A stretch of 64,000 bases of DNA from Streptomyces coffeae (GTDB lineage: Bacteria; Actinomycetota; Actinomycetes; Streptomycetales; Streptomycetaceae), in the NCBI RefSeq assembly GCF_016741875.1, contig NZ_JAERRF010000006.1, positions 186,001-250,000 of the forward strand, in the 5' to 3' direction. Made by a program: the position numbers and the translations under genes. Shown here piece after piece: positions 9,245 to 18,449 of this stretch. The notes beneath the pieces are model-generated. The model did not search any database. It had not been told where the DNA came from and worked only from the letters and a program-made list of their open reading frames with translations. How positions within the stretch are numbered: position 1 is the stretch's first letter; each line of letters starts with the position of its first letter.

Positions 9245-11236
9245 ATGGCAAGGGACATCGTCCGGATCGGCATCCATCCCGCGATCGGGATCGCCCGGGT
9301 CGGCAACAGCGCCACGGAGTTCTTCTTCGGCCCCGAAGTACCCGACGAGAAACCCGCGAGCCCCGGCTTCTACCGGGACGCGCAGGGCGCGATCAAACGA
9401 CAGGGCGCGCGATTCCGGCTGTACGGCTACGACGCCGACGGCCGGGTCGTCCAGGAGGTCACCAAGGACAGCCGCACCCAGATCACCTGGCGGGCTCATC
9501 TGGCGAACAAGAAGGCCGCCTGGTACCAGTTCCACCTGGCGCTCGACATCCCCGACGCCCGAGCCCTCGGTCAGGACCGGCTCGCCCTGCGCAACAAGGC
9601 CGATCCGGACCGCAGATCACTGATCATCGACCCCGGAAGCCGGACCCTGAGCGGATCGTCCGCCGGTACGGCCGCCTTCGACACCGGGAAGATCAAAGGC
9701 GTGACGGTCCGCCTCGGCGAGATGCGTACCGACACCCTCGGACGGCTGACGGTCCTCGGTGGCATCGGCCGCTCCGGCTCGTGGAACCAGAGCCCGCTGA
9801 CCGGATTCGCCAACAACGACGGCTGGTTCGACGACACGTCGGACGGACCGGTGACCGCGACCGTCACCATCGACGGACGGCAGATCCCGGTGGATCCCGC
9901 CTGGGTGGTGGTGGCACCGCCCAACTACGCACCGGGGCTGAAATCCCTCCGCACCCTCTACGACCTGCTCCAGGACGTGTTCATCAACAAGGGCTGGCTG
10001 CCCCGGCCCGAGAAGGTGTCGTTCTCCGCGCATATCGAACCGGTCCTGCGGCGGTTCTGCGAACTCCAGTGGGTCAACCGGGGCTTCGCCGTCCAGTTCG
10101 GCTGGGGCGCCCCGAACCACTTCCTCGACCCTCGCAGACGGGCCCGGCTGGCCGCCCCGGACGACCGCAACCGAGAGGCGCGCCGCCAGTTCTACCTGGC
10201 CCTGCGCAACTACCCACGCGACGGAGCCTCCCCGGCCCCCTGGCCGTGGATCTACGGCGACGCCATGGCCTCACGCCCCCGGTCCGTCCTCCAGCACCTC
10301 GCTCTGACGGACCTTCAGGACTCTCTGCTCCAGCGGTGGGTGGCCGGTGACTTCGCCCCCGGCAGCACCGCCGACGGCCCCGCCACCCTGGCCGACGTGC
10401 CCCTGTCCGAACAGCCCGCGCGGCTGGACCGCGCCGCGCTGGACCACTGCCTCGCCGACGCCTTCCACCCCGGCTGCGAGGTCACCTGGCCCCTCCGGCA
10501 CGACACGCTCTACACCGCCCCGTTCCGCCTCCGGCACCGCGCCGCCGATCAGCCCGAGCCCTCCTACGGCCCCGAACTCACCCCGGGCGTGGCGCTGTCG
10601 GCCCGCGGTCCGCTCCATGCCCAGGGGCCCGGCGATCTCACCCGGTGGATGGCCGTCCCCTGGCAGGCCGACACCGCCAGCTGCCGCTACGGATACGAGA
10701 GCCTCGCGGGGCTCGGCCCGCGCTACGACCCCTATCTGCCCACCTTCTGGCCCGCCCGGGTGCCCAACCAGGTGCTCACCGAAGAAGACTTCCGGACGGT
10801 GAACACACCACCGCCGGCAGCGGCGTCCGACCGCGACGCGGCAGCGCCCGACCGCGAGGCGGCCTTCGAGCGGCGCGCCGTCTGGCTGCGCGGACTCACC
10901 GGGGCGACCAACCTCCAGCAGATGGCCCAGATGGTCAAGGACTGGCACAAGCTCGGCATCGTCGAAGTGCGCGACTACACCGTGGGCGACGGCAGATTCC
11001 CCCCTCGTATGCAGGTGGAATCCACACCGCTCGCACCCCTGCACGCCGCGCCCTACGACCGGAACCTGATCAATCTGCACGTCCCCGAAGCCGGACTGCC
11101 CACCATCGGTGCGGACGCCGCGGAAACCGCCCTCACCCGCGCCCTCCGCGCGGCCGTCGAACGGTGGGGCTACAGCGAAGCCGAGGTCACCGTCGGCTAC
11201 ATCGACAAGATCGACCCGTTCCACGAGGGTTGGTGA
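9245..11236 (+). CDS. LodA/GoxA-type quinocofactor amino-acid oxidase
   Basis: A 663-residue protein starting ATG at 9245; an in-frame extension upstream lacks an RBS. The N-terminal DIVRIGIHPAIGIARVGNS is the hallmark of the LodA family, whose founders oxidise L-lysine at C6 or glycine, releasing ammonia and H2O2. The C-terminal half carries TASCRYGYES and YLPTFWPARVPNQVLTEEDF; Cys480 and Trp502 are my candidates for the cysteine tryptophylquinone cofactor. There is no signal peptide, which is typical because these enzymes leave the cell by a non-classical route. The next gene is a LodB-like flavoprotein with overlapping stop/start, as the family requires for cofactor formation. The substrate cannot be assigned. 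Confidence 0.9.
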   Translation: MARDIVRIGIHPAIGIARVGNSATEFFFGPEVPDEKPASPGFYRDAQGAIKRQGARFRLYGYDADGRVVQEVTKDSRTQITWRAHLANKKAAWYQFHLALDIPDARALGQDRLALRNKADPDRRSLIIDPGSRTLSGSSAGTAAFDTGKIKGVTVRLGEMRTDTLGRLTVLGGIGRSGSWNQSPLTGFANNDGWFDDTSDGPVTATVTIDGRQIPVDPAWVVVAPPNYAPGLKSLRTLYDLLQDVFINKGWLPRPEKVSFSAHIEPVLRRFCELQWVNRGFAVQFGWGAPNHFLDPRRRARLAAPDDRNREARRQFYLALRNYPRDGASPAPWPWIYGDAMASRPRSVLQHLALTDLQDSLLQRWVAGDFAPGSTADGPATLADVPLSEQPARLDRAALDHCLADAFHPGCEVTWPLRHDTLYTAPFRLRHRAADQPEPSYGPELTPGVALSARGPLHAQGPGDLTRWMAVPWQADTASCRYGYESLAGLGPRYDPYLPTFWPARVPNQVLTEEDFRTVNTPPPAAASDRDAAAPDREAAFERRAVWLRGLTGATNLQQMAQMVKDWHKLGIVEVRDYTVGDGRFPPRMQVESTPLAPLHAAPYDRNLINLHVPEAGLPTIGADAAETALTRALRAAVERWGYSEAEVTVGYIDKIDPFHEGW

Positions 11237-12387
11237 TCCCCGTTCCGGCCCCCCTCCGCGCCCACTACGACGTCGTGGTCGCCGGTGGCGGACCCGCCGG
11301 AGCCGCCGCGGCCCTCACCCTGGCACAGACGGGCCACCACGTCCTGCTCGCCGACGCGGGCAGCGGCCCCGCGAAAACCGGCGAGGCGCTCCCCGCCGCC
11401 GCCCGGGTCGTCCTGGCCGACCTCGGCATGGCCGACCGCGTACCGGGCCCCGGCCATCTGCCCGGCTACGCCAACGTCTCCGCGTGGGGCTCCACCGCCC
11501 TGTACCGGGTGGACTCGCTCAACGACCCCCACGGCACCGGCTGGCACCTCGACCGCGGCCTGTTCGACCAGCGGCTGCGCGACGGCGTACGCGCCACCGG
11601 AGCCGAGGTGGCCGAGCACACCGCCGTCCGCCGCCCCGTCCGCGCACCCGGCGGCGGCTGGACCCTGCCCCTGCGCGGGCTCGAGGGGCCCGCCACCGTC
11701 CACTGCGCCTGGGTGGTGGACGCCACCGGCCGCCTCGGCGCCATCGCCACCCCGCTCGGGGCCCGCCGCCACCGCCATGACCGGCTCCTGGCAGTCCGGC
11801 TCGCCCTGGAGCCCGGCCCCGGCGCGGCGGACGGCTGCTCGCTCGTCGAATCGGACCCCGACGGCTGGTGGTACACCGCCCTCCAGCCCGGCGGCCACCG
11901 GATCGTCGTCTACTTCACCGACGCCGACCTTCCCTCGGCCGCCCTCCACAGTCGCGAGGACGTTCAGCGGCGCCTCGCCACCACCCGCCATCTGGCCCGG
12001 CGTGCCGCCGTACATCCCCTCGCCCCCGACGCCGTACCACGGCGGGCGCCCGCCCACAGCGCCCATCTGGAACCGGTCTGCGGCGACGGCTGGATCGCGG
12101 CGGGCGACGCGGCCGTCGCCTTCGACCCGCTGTCCTCCCAAGGGGTGCTGACCGCCCTGTGCACCGGACTGCGCGCCGGTCAGGCCGTCGACGCCCGGCT
12201 GCGCGGGGACCGCGAGGCGCTGCGGGAGTACGCCGCCCAGCTCCGGTGGATCCGCGCCGTCCACGTCCGCCATCACGACGACGCCTATCGCGCCGAGCGC
12301 CGATGGCCCGCCCGTCCGTTCTGGCGGCGACGGCACACACGGTGCGGAGGGCTCGCACCGGGAGAAGTCCGGGTCGGGCAGACGTAA
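11233..12387 (+). CDS. LodB-like FAD-dependent monooxygenase (quinocofactor maturase)
   Basis: A 384-residue protein with GTG at 11233 overlapping the oxidase stop. It has the N-terminal FAD site YDVVVAGGGPAGAAAALTLA, the mid-protein WVVDATGR, and the second FAD motif GDGWIAAGDAAVAFDPLSSQG, the arrangement of tryptophan-halogenase/geranylgeranyl-reductase-like flavoproteins. Partners of LodA-type oxidases of this type hydroxylate the tryptophan that becomes the quinone cofactor. The arginine-rich C-terminus (ERRWPARPFWRRRHTR) is unusual. Convergent with glpK. Confidence 0.88.
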   Translation: MIPVPAPLRAHYDVVVAGGGPAGAAAALTLAQTGHHVLLADAGSGPAKTGEALPAAARVVLADLGMADRVPGPGHLPGYANVSAWGSTALYRVDSLNDPHGTGWHLDRGLFDQRLRDGVRATGAEVAEHTAVRRPVRAPGGGWTLPLRGLEGPATVHCAWVVDATGRLGAIATPLGARRHRHDRLLAVRLALEPGPGAADGCSLVESDPDGWWYTALQPGGHRIVVYFTDADLPSAALHSREDVQRRLATTRHLARRAAVHPLAPDAVPRRAPAHSAHLEPVCGDGWIAAGDAAVAFDPLSSQGVLTALCTGLRAGQAVDARLRGDREALREYAAQLRWIRAVHVRHHDDAYRAERRWPARPFWRRRHTRCGGLAPGEVRVGQT

Positions 12388-12535
12388 ACCGCGCGCCCCT
12401 GGGTACCCGCCGCGCAAGCTGTCGACGGAGCCCCCGGGGGAACGCGGCGGCCAGGCTCTTCCGGTCCGGAATGAGGGCCGGTGGAGCCGCCCGCCGGCCG
12501 GGCCCGGTACGTGCGCCGCACATGCGGGGCCGCCG

Positions 12536-14038
12536 CTACGACCGTATCCACCCGAACGACCGCTCCACCGCGCGCCGCCAGTTCTCGTACTCCGCCTCCC
12601 GGCGCCCGGGGTCCATCGTGGGCATCCACTGACCGGCCCGGTGCCAGTTGTGGCGCAGCCCCTCGAGGTCCGGCCAGTAGCCGACGGTCAGGCCCGCGGC
12701 GTAGGCCGCACCCAGGGAGACGGTCTCGGAGACCATGGGCCGTACCACCGGCACATCGAGCACATCGGCCACGAACTGCATCAGCAGATTGTTGGCCGTC
12801 ATACCGCCGTCGACCTTCAGGGCCTTCAGCGGCTCGGGCGAGTCGGCGTTCATGGCGTCGATGACCTCGCGGGTCTGCCAGCCCGTGGCCTCCAGCACCG
12901 CACGGGCGAGATGACCTTTGGTGATGTACGAGGTGAGACCGACGATGACCCCGCGGGCGTCGCTGCGCCAGTGCGGGGCGAAGAGCCCGGAGAACGCGGG
13001 AACGATGTAGCAGCCGCCGTTGTCCTCGACGGTACGGGCGAGGGTCTCGATCTCGGGGGCGCTGTGGATCAGACCCAGTCGGTCCCGGAACCACTGCACC
13101 AGCGAACCGGTGACCGCGATCGGCCCCTCCAGTGCGTAGACCGTCGGCTCGTCCCCGATCTTGTAGCCGACGGTGGTGAGCAGTCCGTGGCGGGAGCGCA
13201 CCAGGTTGGTGCCGGTGTTCATCAGCAAGAAGCTGCCGGTGCCGTAGGTGCACTTCGCCTCCCCGGTGGCGAAGCAGGTCTGCCCGAAGAGCGCCGCCTG
13301 CTGGTCGCCGAAGGCGGCACAGATACGCACATCGGGCAGCAGCGCACGGGCCACGCCGTAGCACTCGGCGGACGGACGGATGTCCGGCAGCATGGCACGG
13401 GGCACCCCGAAGTAGCTCAGCAGTTCGTCGTCCCAGGCGAGGGTGCGGATGTTCATCAGCATCGTGCGGCTGGCATTGGTGGCGTCGGTGATGTGCAGTC
13501 CGCCGTTCGGCCCACCGGTGAGATTCCAGATCAGCCAGCTCTCCACGGTGCCGAACAGCACCTCGCCGCGCTCCGCGCGCCCGTGCAGACCGTCGACATG
13601 GTCGAACAGCCAGCGGATCCGTGGCGCGGAGAAATAGGTGGTGGGCGGCAGACCGCAGCGGTCGAGGAAGAAGTCGTCACCTCTGGTGCGCCGCAACTCG
13701 TCCACCAGGGCGTCGGTGCGGGTGTCCTGCCAGGTGATGGCGTTGCCGATGGGGACGCCCGTTCCGCGGTCCCAGAGGACCGTGGTCTCGCGCTGGTTCG
13801 CGATGCCGATCGCCGCCACCTGGTCCGGGCCGATACCGGCGTTGTCGAGCGCCCGGGGCACGATCCGCTGGAGGTTGTCCCAGATCTCGGTGGCGTCGTG
13901 TTCCACCCAGCCGGGCTGGGTGAAGTACGCCTGGTGTTCCCTCTGTGCGACGGACACCAGGCGTCCCTGGTGGTCGAAGAGGATGCACCGGGTGGAGGTG
14001 GTGCCCTGGTCGATGGAGATCACATAGCGTTCAACCAT
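12536..14038 (-). CDS. glpK: Glycerol kinase
   Basis: A 500-residue FGGY-family kinase that phosphorylates glycerol to sn-glycerol 3-phosphate. The N-terminal phosphate loop ISIDQGTTSTRCILFD, the family segment CAAFGDQQAALFGQTCFATGEAKCTYGTGSF and ALKVDGGMTANNLLMQFVAD are intact. It lies 42 bp downstream of gylR on the same strand and is very probably in its operon. No glpF facilitator or glpD dehydrogenase is present beside it, unlike the classical gylCABX operon. Confidence 0.96.
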   Translation of the reverse strand: MVERYVISIDQGTTSTRCILFDHQGRLVSVAQREHQAYFTQPGWVEHDATEIWDNLQRIVPRALDNAGIGPDQVAAIGIANQRETTVLWDRGTGVPIGNAITWQDTRTDALVDELRRTRGDDFFLDRCGLPPTTYFSAPRIRWLFDHVDGLHGRAERGEVLFGTVESWLIWNLTGGPNGGLHITDATNASRTMLMNIRTLAWDDELLSYFGVPRAMLPDIRPSAECYGVARALLPDVRICAAFGDQQAALFGQTCFATGEAKCTYGTGSFLLMNTGTNLVRSRHGLLTTVGYKIGDEPTVYALEGPIAVTGSLVQWFRDRLGLIHSAPEIETLARTVEDNGGCYIVPAFSGLFAPHWRSDARGVIVGLTSYITKGHLARAVLEATGWQTREVIDAMNADSPEPLKALKVDGGMTANNLLMQFVADVLDVPVVRPMVSETVSLGAAYAAGLTVGYWPDLEGLRHNWHRAGQWMPTMDPGRREAEYENWRRAVERSFGWIRS

Positions 14039-14080
14039 GGCCTGGCCTGCCTTCGCGCGGATTCGAGCAGGACATGGGGG

Positions 14081-14848
14081 TCACCAGCGGGACGCGCCGA
14101 GGTCGCGGGAGACCGCCCGTGCGGCATCGCGCACCAGGCCGACGAGCGGAGCGTTCGGCCGGCCCTTGCTGTCGCAGAGGCGTTCCACGGAACCGGACAC
14201 CCCGATGGCGCCGACCACCAGGCCGCCCTGTCCGCGTATCGGTGCCGCGAGATCCGCTTCACCCATGATCATTTCTTGGACCGCGGCCGCCCATCCGGCC
14301 TCCCGTATCTCGCCGAGTGCTCTGCCCAGCTGCTGGGGGGAGACGAGGGTGTGCCGGGTGTAGCCCTCTCGTTCTGCTTCCATAACCGGCTCCAGGGGTG
14401 TCGTCCCGTACGCCAGCAGGATCTTGCCCAGGGCGCTGGCGTGCAGGGGCAGCAGGGATCCCACGTCCAGGGTCTGAAATGTGTCATCGGGACGGAAGAC
14501 GTGGTGGACGATGAGTACCTTGCCCTCGAGGGGCACGCCGAGCCGGACCGCCTCACCGCTGCGGGCGGCGAGCGCGTCGGCCCAGTTGATGGAGCGGGAG
14601 CGCAGCTCGTTGATATCGAGATAGCTGGTTCCCAGGTGGAGCAGCGCGGCGCCGAGCTGGTACTTGCCGGTCTCCTTGTCCTGCTCGACGAAGTCCACGC
14701 TCTGGAGGGTGCGCAGTATGCCGTGTGCGGTGCCCTTCGCCAGGCCCAGCGCGGCGGCCACTTCGCCCAGGCCGAGCCGTCCGGAGCCCTGGGCGAGCAG
14801 CCGCAGGATCGCCGCCGCCCGCTCGATCGACTGCACCGGGCCGGCCAT
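14081..14848 (-). CDS. gylR: IclR family glycerol operon regulator (GylR-type)
   Basis: A 255-residue protein. The N-terminal winged helix-turn-helix (VQSIERAAAILRLLAQGSGRLGLGEVAAALGLAKGTAHGILRTLQ) is followed by an IclR effector domain (LRSRSINWADALAARSGEAVRLG, LHASALGKILLAYG, DLAAPIRGQGGLVVGAIGVSG). The sequence and its place directly upstream of a glycerol kinase identify it as GylR-like: in Streptomyces this regulator represses the glycerol operon until glycerol 3-phosphate is present. A dyad 58-79 bp upstream of its start is a candidate operator for autoregulation. Confidence 0.9.
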   Translation of the reverse strand: MAGPVQSIERAAAILRLLAQGSGRLGLGEVAAALGLAKGTAHGILRTLQSVDFVEQDKETGKYQLGAALLHLGTSYLDINELRSRSINWADALAARSGEAVRLGVPLEGKVLIVHHVFRPDDTFQTLDVGSLLPLHASALGKILLAYGTTPLEPVMEAEREGYTRHTLVSPQQLGRALGEIREAGWAAAVQEMIMGEADLAAPIRGQGGLVVGAIGVSGSVERLCDSKGRPNAPLVGLVRDAARAVSRDLGASRW

Positions 14849-15150
14849 GTCGCGATCGTAGCTCTATGTCCTCTGATCCAGCTTGTTGGCCGGGTTTTTC
14901 GCTTTCCTGAAGCAATCCCGCTTCAGGGCTCTTAGCTGCGTGTTTCTAGGTTTGTTCAGCGTTGCACAAGAACGTTCGGTAATGCCGACCTCCATTCGTT
15001 GACCGCGCCCCTGTGCGCCCATAGCGTCCGTATCAGGACAGCTCCGACATCAGGGGCGACCTTGCCGGTCGTTATTCGGCCGGCCACCGACAGGCAACCC
15101 ACTGGGCGCTCGACAGGGCAGTGCCCGGCAGAGCACCCGGAGGAGGAGAA
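14849..15150. other. 302-bp divergent intergenic region (gylR / ATP-binding protein)
   Basis: No gene is seen. It is notably more AT-rich than the flanks close to gylR (TTGTTGGCCGGGTTTTTCGC). It holds the perfect dyad at 14906-14927, and a GAACGTTC palindrome near 14970. The plus-strand RBS AGGAGGAGAA at 15141 serves the downstream gene. Promoters for both directions must lie here, but I cannot assign them with confidence. Confidence 0.6.
14906..14927. promoter_or_regulatory. Candidate GylR operator (perfect dyad)
   Basis: CCTGAAGC, six bases, GCTTCAGG: eight-base perfect arms located 58-79 bp upstream of the gylR start codon. The position suits an autoregulatory operator of an IclR-family protein. 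A short terminator-like hairpin is the alternative, but there is no gene end nearby for it to serve. Confidence 0.5.
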
Positions 15151-15801
15151 GTGGCGGACCAGCTGAATCTTTCGACCGTCGGCGACGCACCGCCGACTGA
15201 TCCCGCCATGGGAATGGCTCCCCAGGTGGGAGCGGGCGGCTGGAGCGTTCCCGCAGCCTTCGGCTTCGTGGGGCCGTCCGCTCATACGGAGACACCGGCG
15301 CCGCTCATCGGTCCTCAGGTGCGCGGAGCGGCCTCCGCGCATGGGACGGTCCCGGGCGGCGGGCAGGCCCCCGCCGCGCGTGCGCCGATCGGCCATGTCG
15401 ACCACCGTGCCGACCACCATCTCCCGGTGCCGCACATCCACGGGGCCGTCGCCACCGTACGGCACCGGGCGCGGCTGCTGCTGGACGAGTGGGAGCTGCC
15501 CGCCGAATGCCTCGACGACGCGCTCATGGTGATCTCCGAGCTGATCACCAACGCGGTGCTGCACGCCCTTCCGCCCGCCGTACTGCGGCTGCGCTCGAGT
15601 GAGACCGATGGCTGCCGCACCCTGCACATCGAGGTCACCGACGGCGGCCCCGCACCCCGGACCGAGCGGCCGGACGAGGAGATCGAGCCGGACGAGCACG
15701 GCCGTGGGATCGGCATCGTTTCCGCGCTGTCGTCCTGCCACGGCACCCGGGTGGGCTGCTCCGGTGTCACCCGCTGGGCGGAGCTGCCGGTGGCCGTCTG
15801 A
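15151..15801 (+). CDS. RsbW-like ATP-binding protein (anti-sigma factor kinase family)
   Basis: A 216-residue protein with GTG start at 15151 immediately after the near-perfect RBS AGGAGGAGAA. The first ~90 residues are low-complexity Gly/Ala/Pro. A HATPase_c_2 domain follows: ARLLLDEWELPAECLDDALMVISELITNAVLHA (N-box), HIEVTDGGPAPRTE (G1), HGRGIGIVSALSSCHGTRVG (G2). Streptomycetes encode dozens of these, acting as anti-sigma factors or orphan kinases; the target is not evident. It is convergent with a SpoIIE-type phosphatase gene 50 bp away, which could act on the same switch. Confidence 0.85.
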   Translation: MADQLNLSTVGDAPPTDPAMGMAPQVGAGGWSVPAAFGFVGPSAHTETPAPLIGPQVRGAASAHGTVPGGGQAPAARAPIGHVDHRADHHLPVPHIHGAVATVRHRARLLLDEWELPAECLDDALMVISELITNAVLHALPPAVLRLRSSETDGCRTLHIEVTDGGPAPRTERPDEEIEPDEHGRGIGIVSALSSCHGTRVGCSGVTRWAELPVAV

Positions 15802-15851
15802 CGAGCGGACCCACACCGCGCCGCACCGCGCGCACACCGCGTGGCCGGGTG

Positions 15852-17021
15852 TCAGAGGCGTCCGTGCGGGGCGATGGCGAGGATGGCGACGTCGTCGTGG
15901 CGCTTGCTCGCATGGCGCGGCAGATCGGTGTTGAGGAAGTTGATGACATCCAGGGGGTCCGGGACCGGGCGGCCCCCGAAACGGTCGCTGAGCCGGTCCA
16001 GCAGGGGGTAGAAGTTCCCGTTCGCATCGCGGGCCTCGATCAGCCCGTCGGTGCACATCAGCAGCACATCGCCGCGCAGCAGCCGGTACTGGGCGGCGGC
16101 GGGCGGTTCATCGGCCAGAGTGCCCAGGCCGAGGGGGAGACACGGGGTCCCGGTCAGCGTGGTCACCTCGCCGCCCGAGATCAGGATGGGCTCGATATGC
16201 CCGAAGTTGACGATCGTCACCCGGTGGGCCACCGGGTCGTACTCGATCAGCGCGGCGGTGACGAACAGCTCGTCGTCGGGGATGTCCGCGGCCTCACCGG
16301 CCATCCGGCGCTCCAGCCGGTTGGCCACCTGGAGCAGATCCCCGGGGTCGTAGACGGCCTGGCGGAAGCTGCCGAGTACATCGGCCACGGTGCGTACCGC
16401 CTGGAGCCCCTTGCCGCGCACATCGCCGATGATGGCGCGCTCACCGTGCTGGGTGGCGCGGATGTCGAAGAGATCCCCGCCGATCATGGTGCCCGCCTCG
16501 GCGGGGCAGTAGAGCGCCGCCACCAGCACATGGCCCACCTCGTGCGGCAGCGGACGCAGCAGCGTGCGCATCAGGGCCTCGGCCACCGAGCTGGCGTGCA
16601 TCAGATGGGCTTCCTGACGCTTCCGGTGCGCCGCCAGCCCCGTGCCGAGGGCGCCGACCAGGGTGGTGGCGATGTAGGTGGCCACATAGTGGCGGTCCCA
16701 GAGGTAACCCACGCTGCGCCCCGCACAGCACGGGGTGCCCGCGAGGGTGGCCTCGAAGCCGACGGCGAAGACCGTGATGGCGGCCACGGTGACCGGGCCG
16801 TGGCTGAAGGCGGCCACCACAGGCAGTGCGATGAGCAGGAAGCTCACCGGCCACTGCACGGGGGTGATGGGCTCGACCACCAGGATGACCGCGACATAGA
16901 TGGCCGGCAGCCAGCGCATCCAGGCGGGGGGAGAGGGGATCTCCAGATCGCCGTTGCTCAGCCGTGGCGCCTTCCGGGCTTCGGCGCCGTGGCCGGCTGT
17001 GCCGCGGCCCGGCCGTCTCAC
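15852..17021 (-). CDS. Membrane-anchored PP2C/SpoIIE-type serine phosphatase
   Basis: A 389-residue protein. The N-terminal ~120 residues hold about four transmembrane helices (WLPAIYVAVILVVEP, WPVSFLLIALPVVAAFSHG, VTVAAITVFAVGFEATLAG, YVATYIATTLVGALGTGLAA). A linker ending in ALMRTLLRPLPHEVG leads to the SpoIIE domain with metal-binding aspartates in GTMIGGDLFDI and IIGDVRGKGLQAV, then DVLLMCTDGLIEARD and HDDVAILAI at the end. Such proteins dephosphorylate anti-anti-sigma factors at the membrane. An ATG-like start at 17021 is used here; a slightly internal start is possible. Confidence 0.92.
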   Translation of the reverse strand: MRRPGRGTAGHGAEARKAPRLSNGDLEIPSPPAWMRWLPAIYVAVILVVEPITPVQWPVSFLLIALPVVAAFSHGPVTVAAITVFAVGFEATLAGTPCCAGRSVGYLWDRHYVATYIATTLVGALGTGLAAHRKRQEAHLMHASSVAEALMRTLLRPLPHEVGHVLVAALYCPAEAGTMIGGDLFDIRATQHGERAIIGDVRGKGLQAVRTVADVLGSFRQAVYDPGDLLQVANRLERRMAGEAADIPDDELFVTAALIEYDPVAHRVTIVNFGHIEPILISGGEVTTLTGTPCLPLGLGTLADEPPAAAQYRLLRGDVLLMCTDGLIEARDANGNFYPLLDRLSDRFGGRPVPDPLDVINFLNTDLPRHASKRHDDVAILAIAPHGRL

Positions 17022-17150
17022 GGCTCGCTCCGGGGCGGTGGCGCCTCAGCCGACCTGTACACACGGGCTCCTGATACGGCTGTGATCAACATGCACAGCC
17101 TGCCGGGACCGGCGGCCCCCGGCGACCCATGCTGCGCCATCGGCGGCATG

Positions 17151-18449
17151 TCATCCGGTGGGAGGCGCCACCCGGGTGTCCGCCGCCTCGCCCGGCGGCC
17201 GGGCCGTCGGCAGATCGCGGGACCACCGGATGGGGGAGCGGAGCAGGATCACCCCGGCCAGCGGAATCCCCGCCGTGGTGATCCACATCGCGGTGCGGAC
17301 ACCGAACGCGGTGCCGAGCGCACCCCCGAGCAGCGCGCCGAGCGGAATCGTGCCGTAACTGATGAACGCCGTGCTCGCGGTGAGCCGACCGAGCAGCTCC
17401 GGCGGGCAGTAGCGCTGCTGGAAGCTCGCCTTGATCACATTGCCCGCCACCACGCCCAACGCGACGCAGAAGCCGCCCGCCACGAAGCACAGCACCCCGG
17501 GTCCGGCCACGGTCAGCGGGATGAGCAGTGCGCATACGGCGAGGCCCAGTTCGAACACCAGGGTCGCGCGGGCCGTACCGACCCGGGCGGCCACCCGCCG
17601 CGCCACCAGCGCTCCGGCGACGCCTCCGGCGCTCACGGCGGCGATGAGCGCGCCCACCGTGCCCGGAGCCAGCCCCACGGTCCGGACCAGGAAGACCACC
17701 CGTATCGACTGGTATCCCACGAGCGCGAGGTTGGAGACGGCGGAGAAGAACGCGAAGGTACGGAACCACGGGTCACGGGCGATCAGCCGCAGTCCCTCGC
17801 CGACCTCCTCGGCAAGCGCCCGCCGCGGACGTACCGACGCCGCGGTGGCGGCCGGTTCGCGGTGGCGGATGGCGGACACACAGCAGAGGGTGACGAGGAA
17901 CGTGGCGGCATGGGTGAGCATGCCGTTCACCGCGCCCGCCCACTGGGCGATCACACCGGCCGAACCCTGCCCGGCGATCTGCGCGGCGGAAGCGCTGCCG
18001 TGCAGGGCGGCATTGCCCTCGGGCTGGTCGTCGGCGTGCAGCACGCTGGGGAGATAGGCGCGGTAGGCGGTCTGGAAGAACACCGCGGCCGAGCCCGCGA
18101 GCAGGGCGACGGTCAGCAGCAGACCGAAGCCCAGCAGACCGCACCAGGCGGCGACGGGGACACTGGCGAACAGCAGCAGCGAGACCGCGGAGGCCGTCAG
18201 CATGATCGGTCTGCGGGGCAGCCGGTCCACCCAGACTCCCACAGGCAGACCGATGACCAGCCAGGGGATCCAGGAAGCGGCGGTCAGCAGACCGATCTCG
18301 AAGGTCCCGACGTGCAGGGTGGAGACGGCGATCAGCGGCATCGCCACCGTCGTGACGGAGGCGCCGAAGTTGCCCGCCGTCTCACCACACCACAGCAGCC
18401 GGAAGTCGCGGTGGCGGCGCAGCACGCCACCGCGTATCCGCGAGCTCAT
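17151..18449 (-). CDS. MFS transporter (12-helix, EntS-like) in ArsR operon
   Basis: A 432-residue protein. The ATG at 18449 overlaps the ArsR gene's stop (ATGA), and MSSRIRGGVLRRHRDFRLLWCGETAGNFGASVTTVAMP is the standard start of EntS/MFS_3 family exporters. Motif A-like VWVDRLPRRPIML follows helix 2, and about twelve hydrophobic segments run to the end. The family exports siderophores, macrolides or other small molecules. Its cargo is unknown, but the coupled ArsR-type regulator suggests inducible efflux. Confidence 0.9.
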   Translation of the reverse strand: MSSRIRGGVLRRHRDFRLLWCGETAGNFGASVTTVAMPLIAVSTLHVGTFEIGLLTAASWIPWLVIGLPVGVWVDRLPRRPIMLTASAVSLLLFASVPVAAWCGLLGFGLLLTVALLAGSAAVFFQTAYRAYLPSVLHADDQPEGNAALHGSASAAQIAGQGSAGVIAQWAGAVNGMLTHAATFLVTLCCVSAIRHREPAATAASVRPRRALAEEVGEGLRLIARDPWFRTFAFFSAVSNLALVGYQSIRVVFLVRTVGLAPGTVGALIAAVSAGGVAGALVARRVAARVGTARATLVFELGLAVCALLIPLTVAGPGVLCFVAGGFCVALGVVAGNVIKASFQQRYCPPELLGRLTASTAFISYGTIPLGALLGGALGTAFGVRTAMWITTAGIPLAGVILLRSPIRWSRDLPTARPPGEAADTRVAPPTG

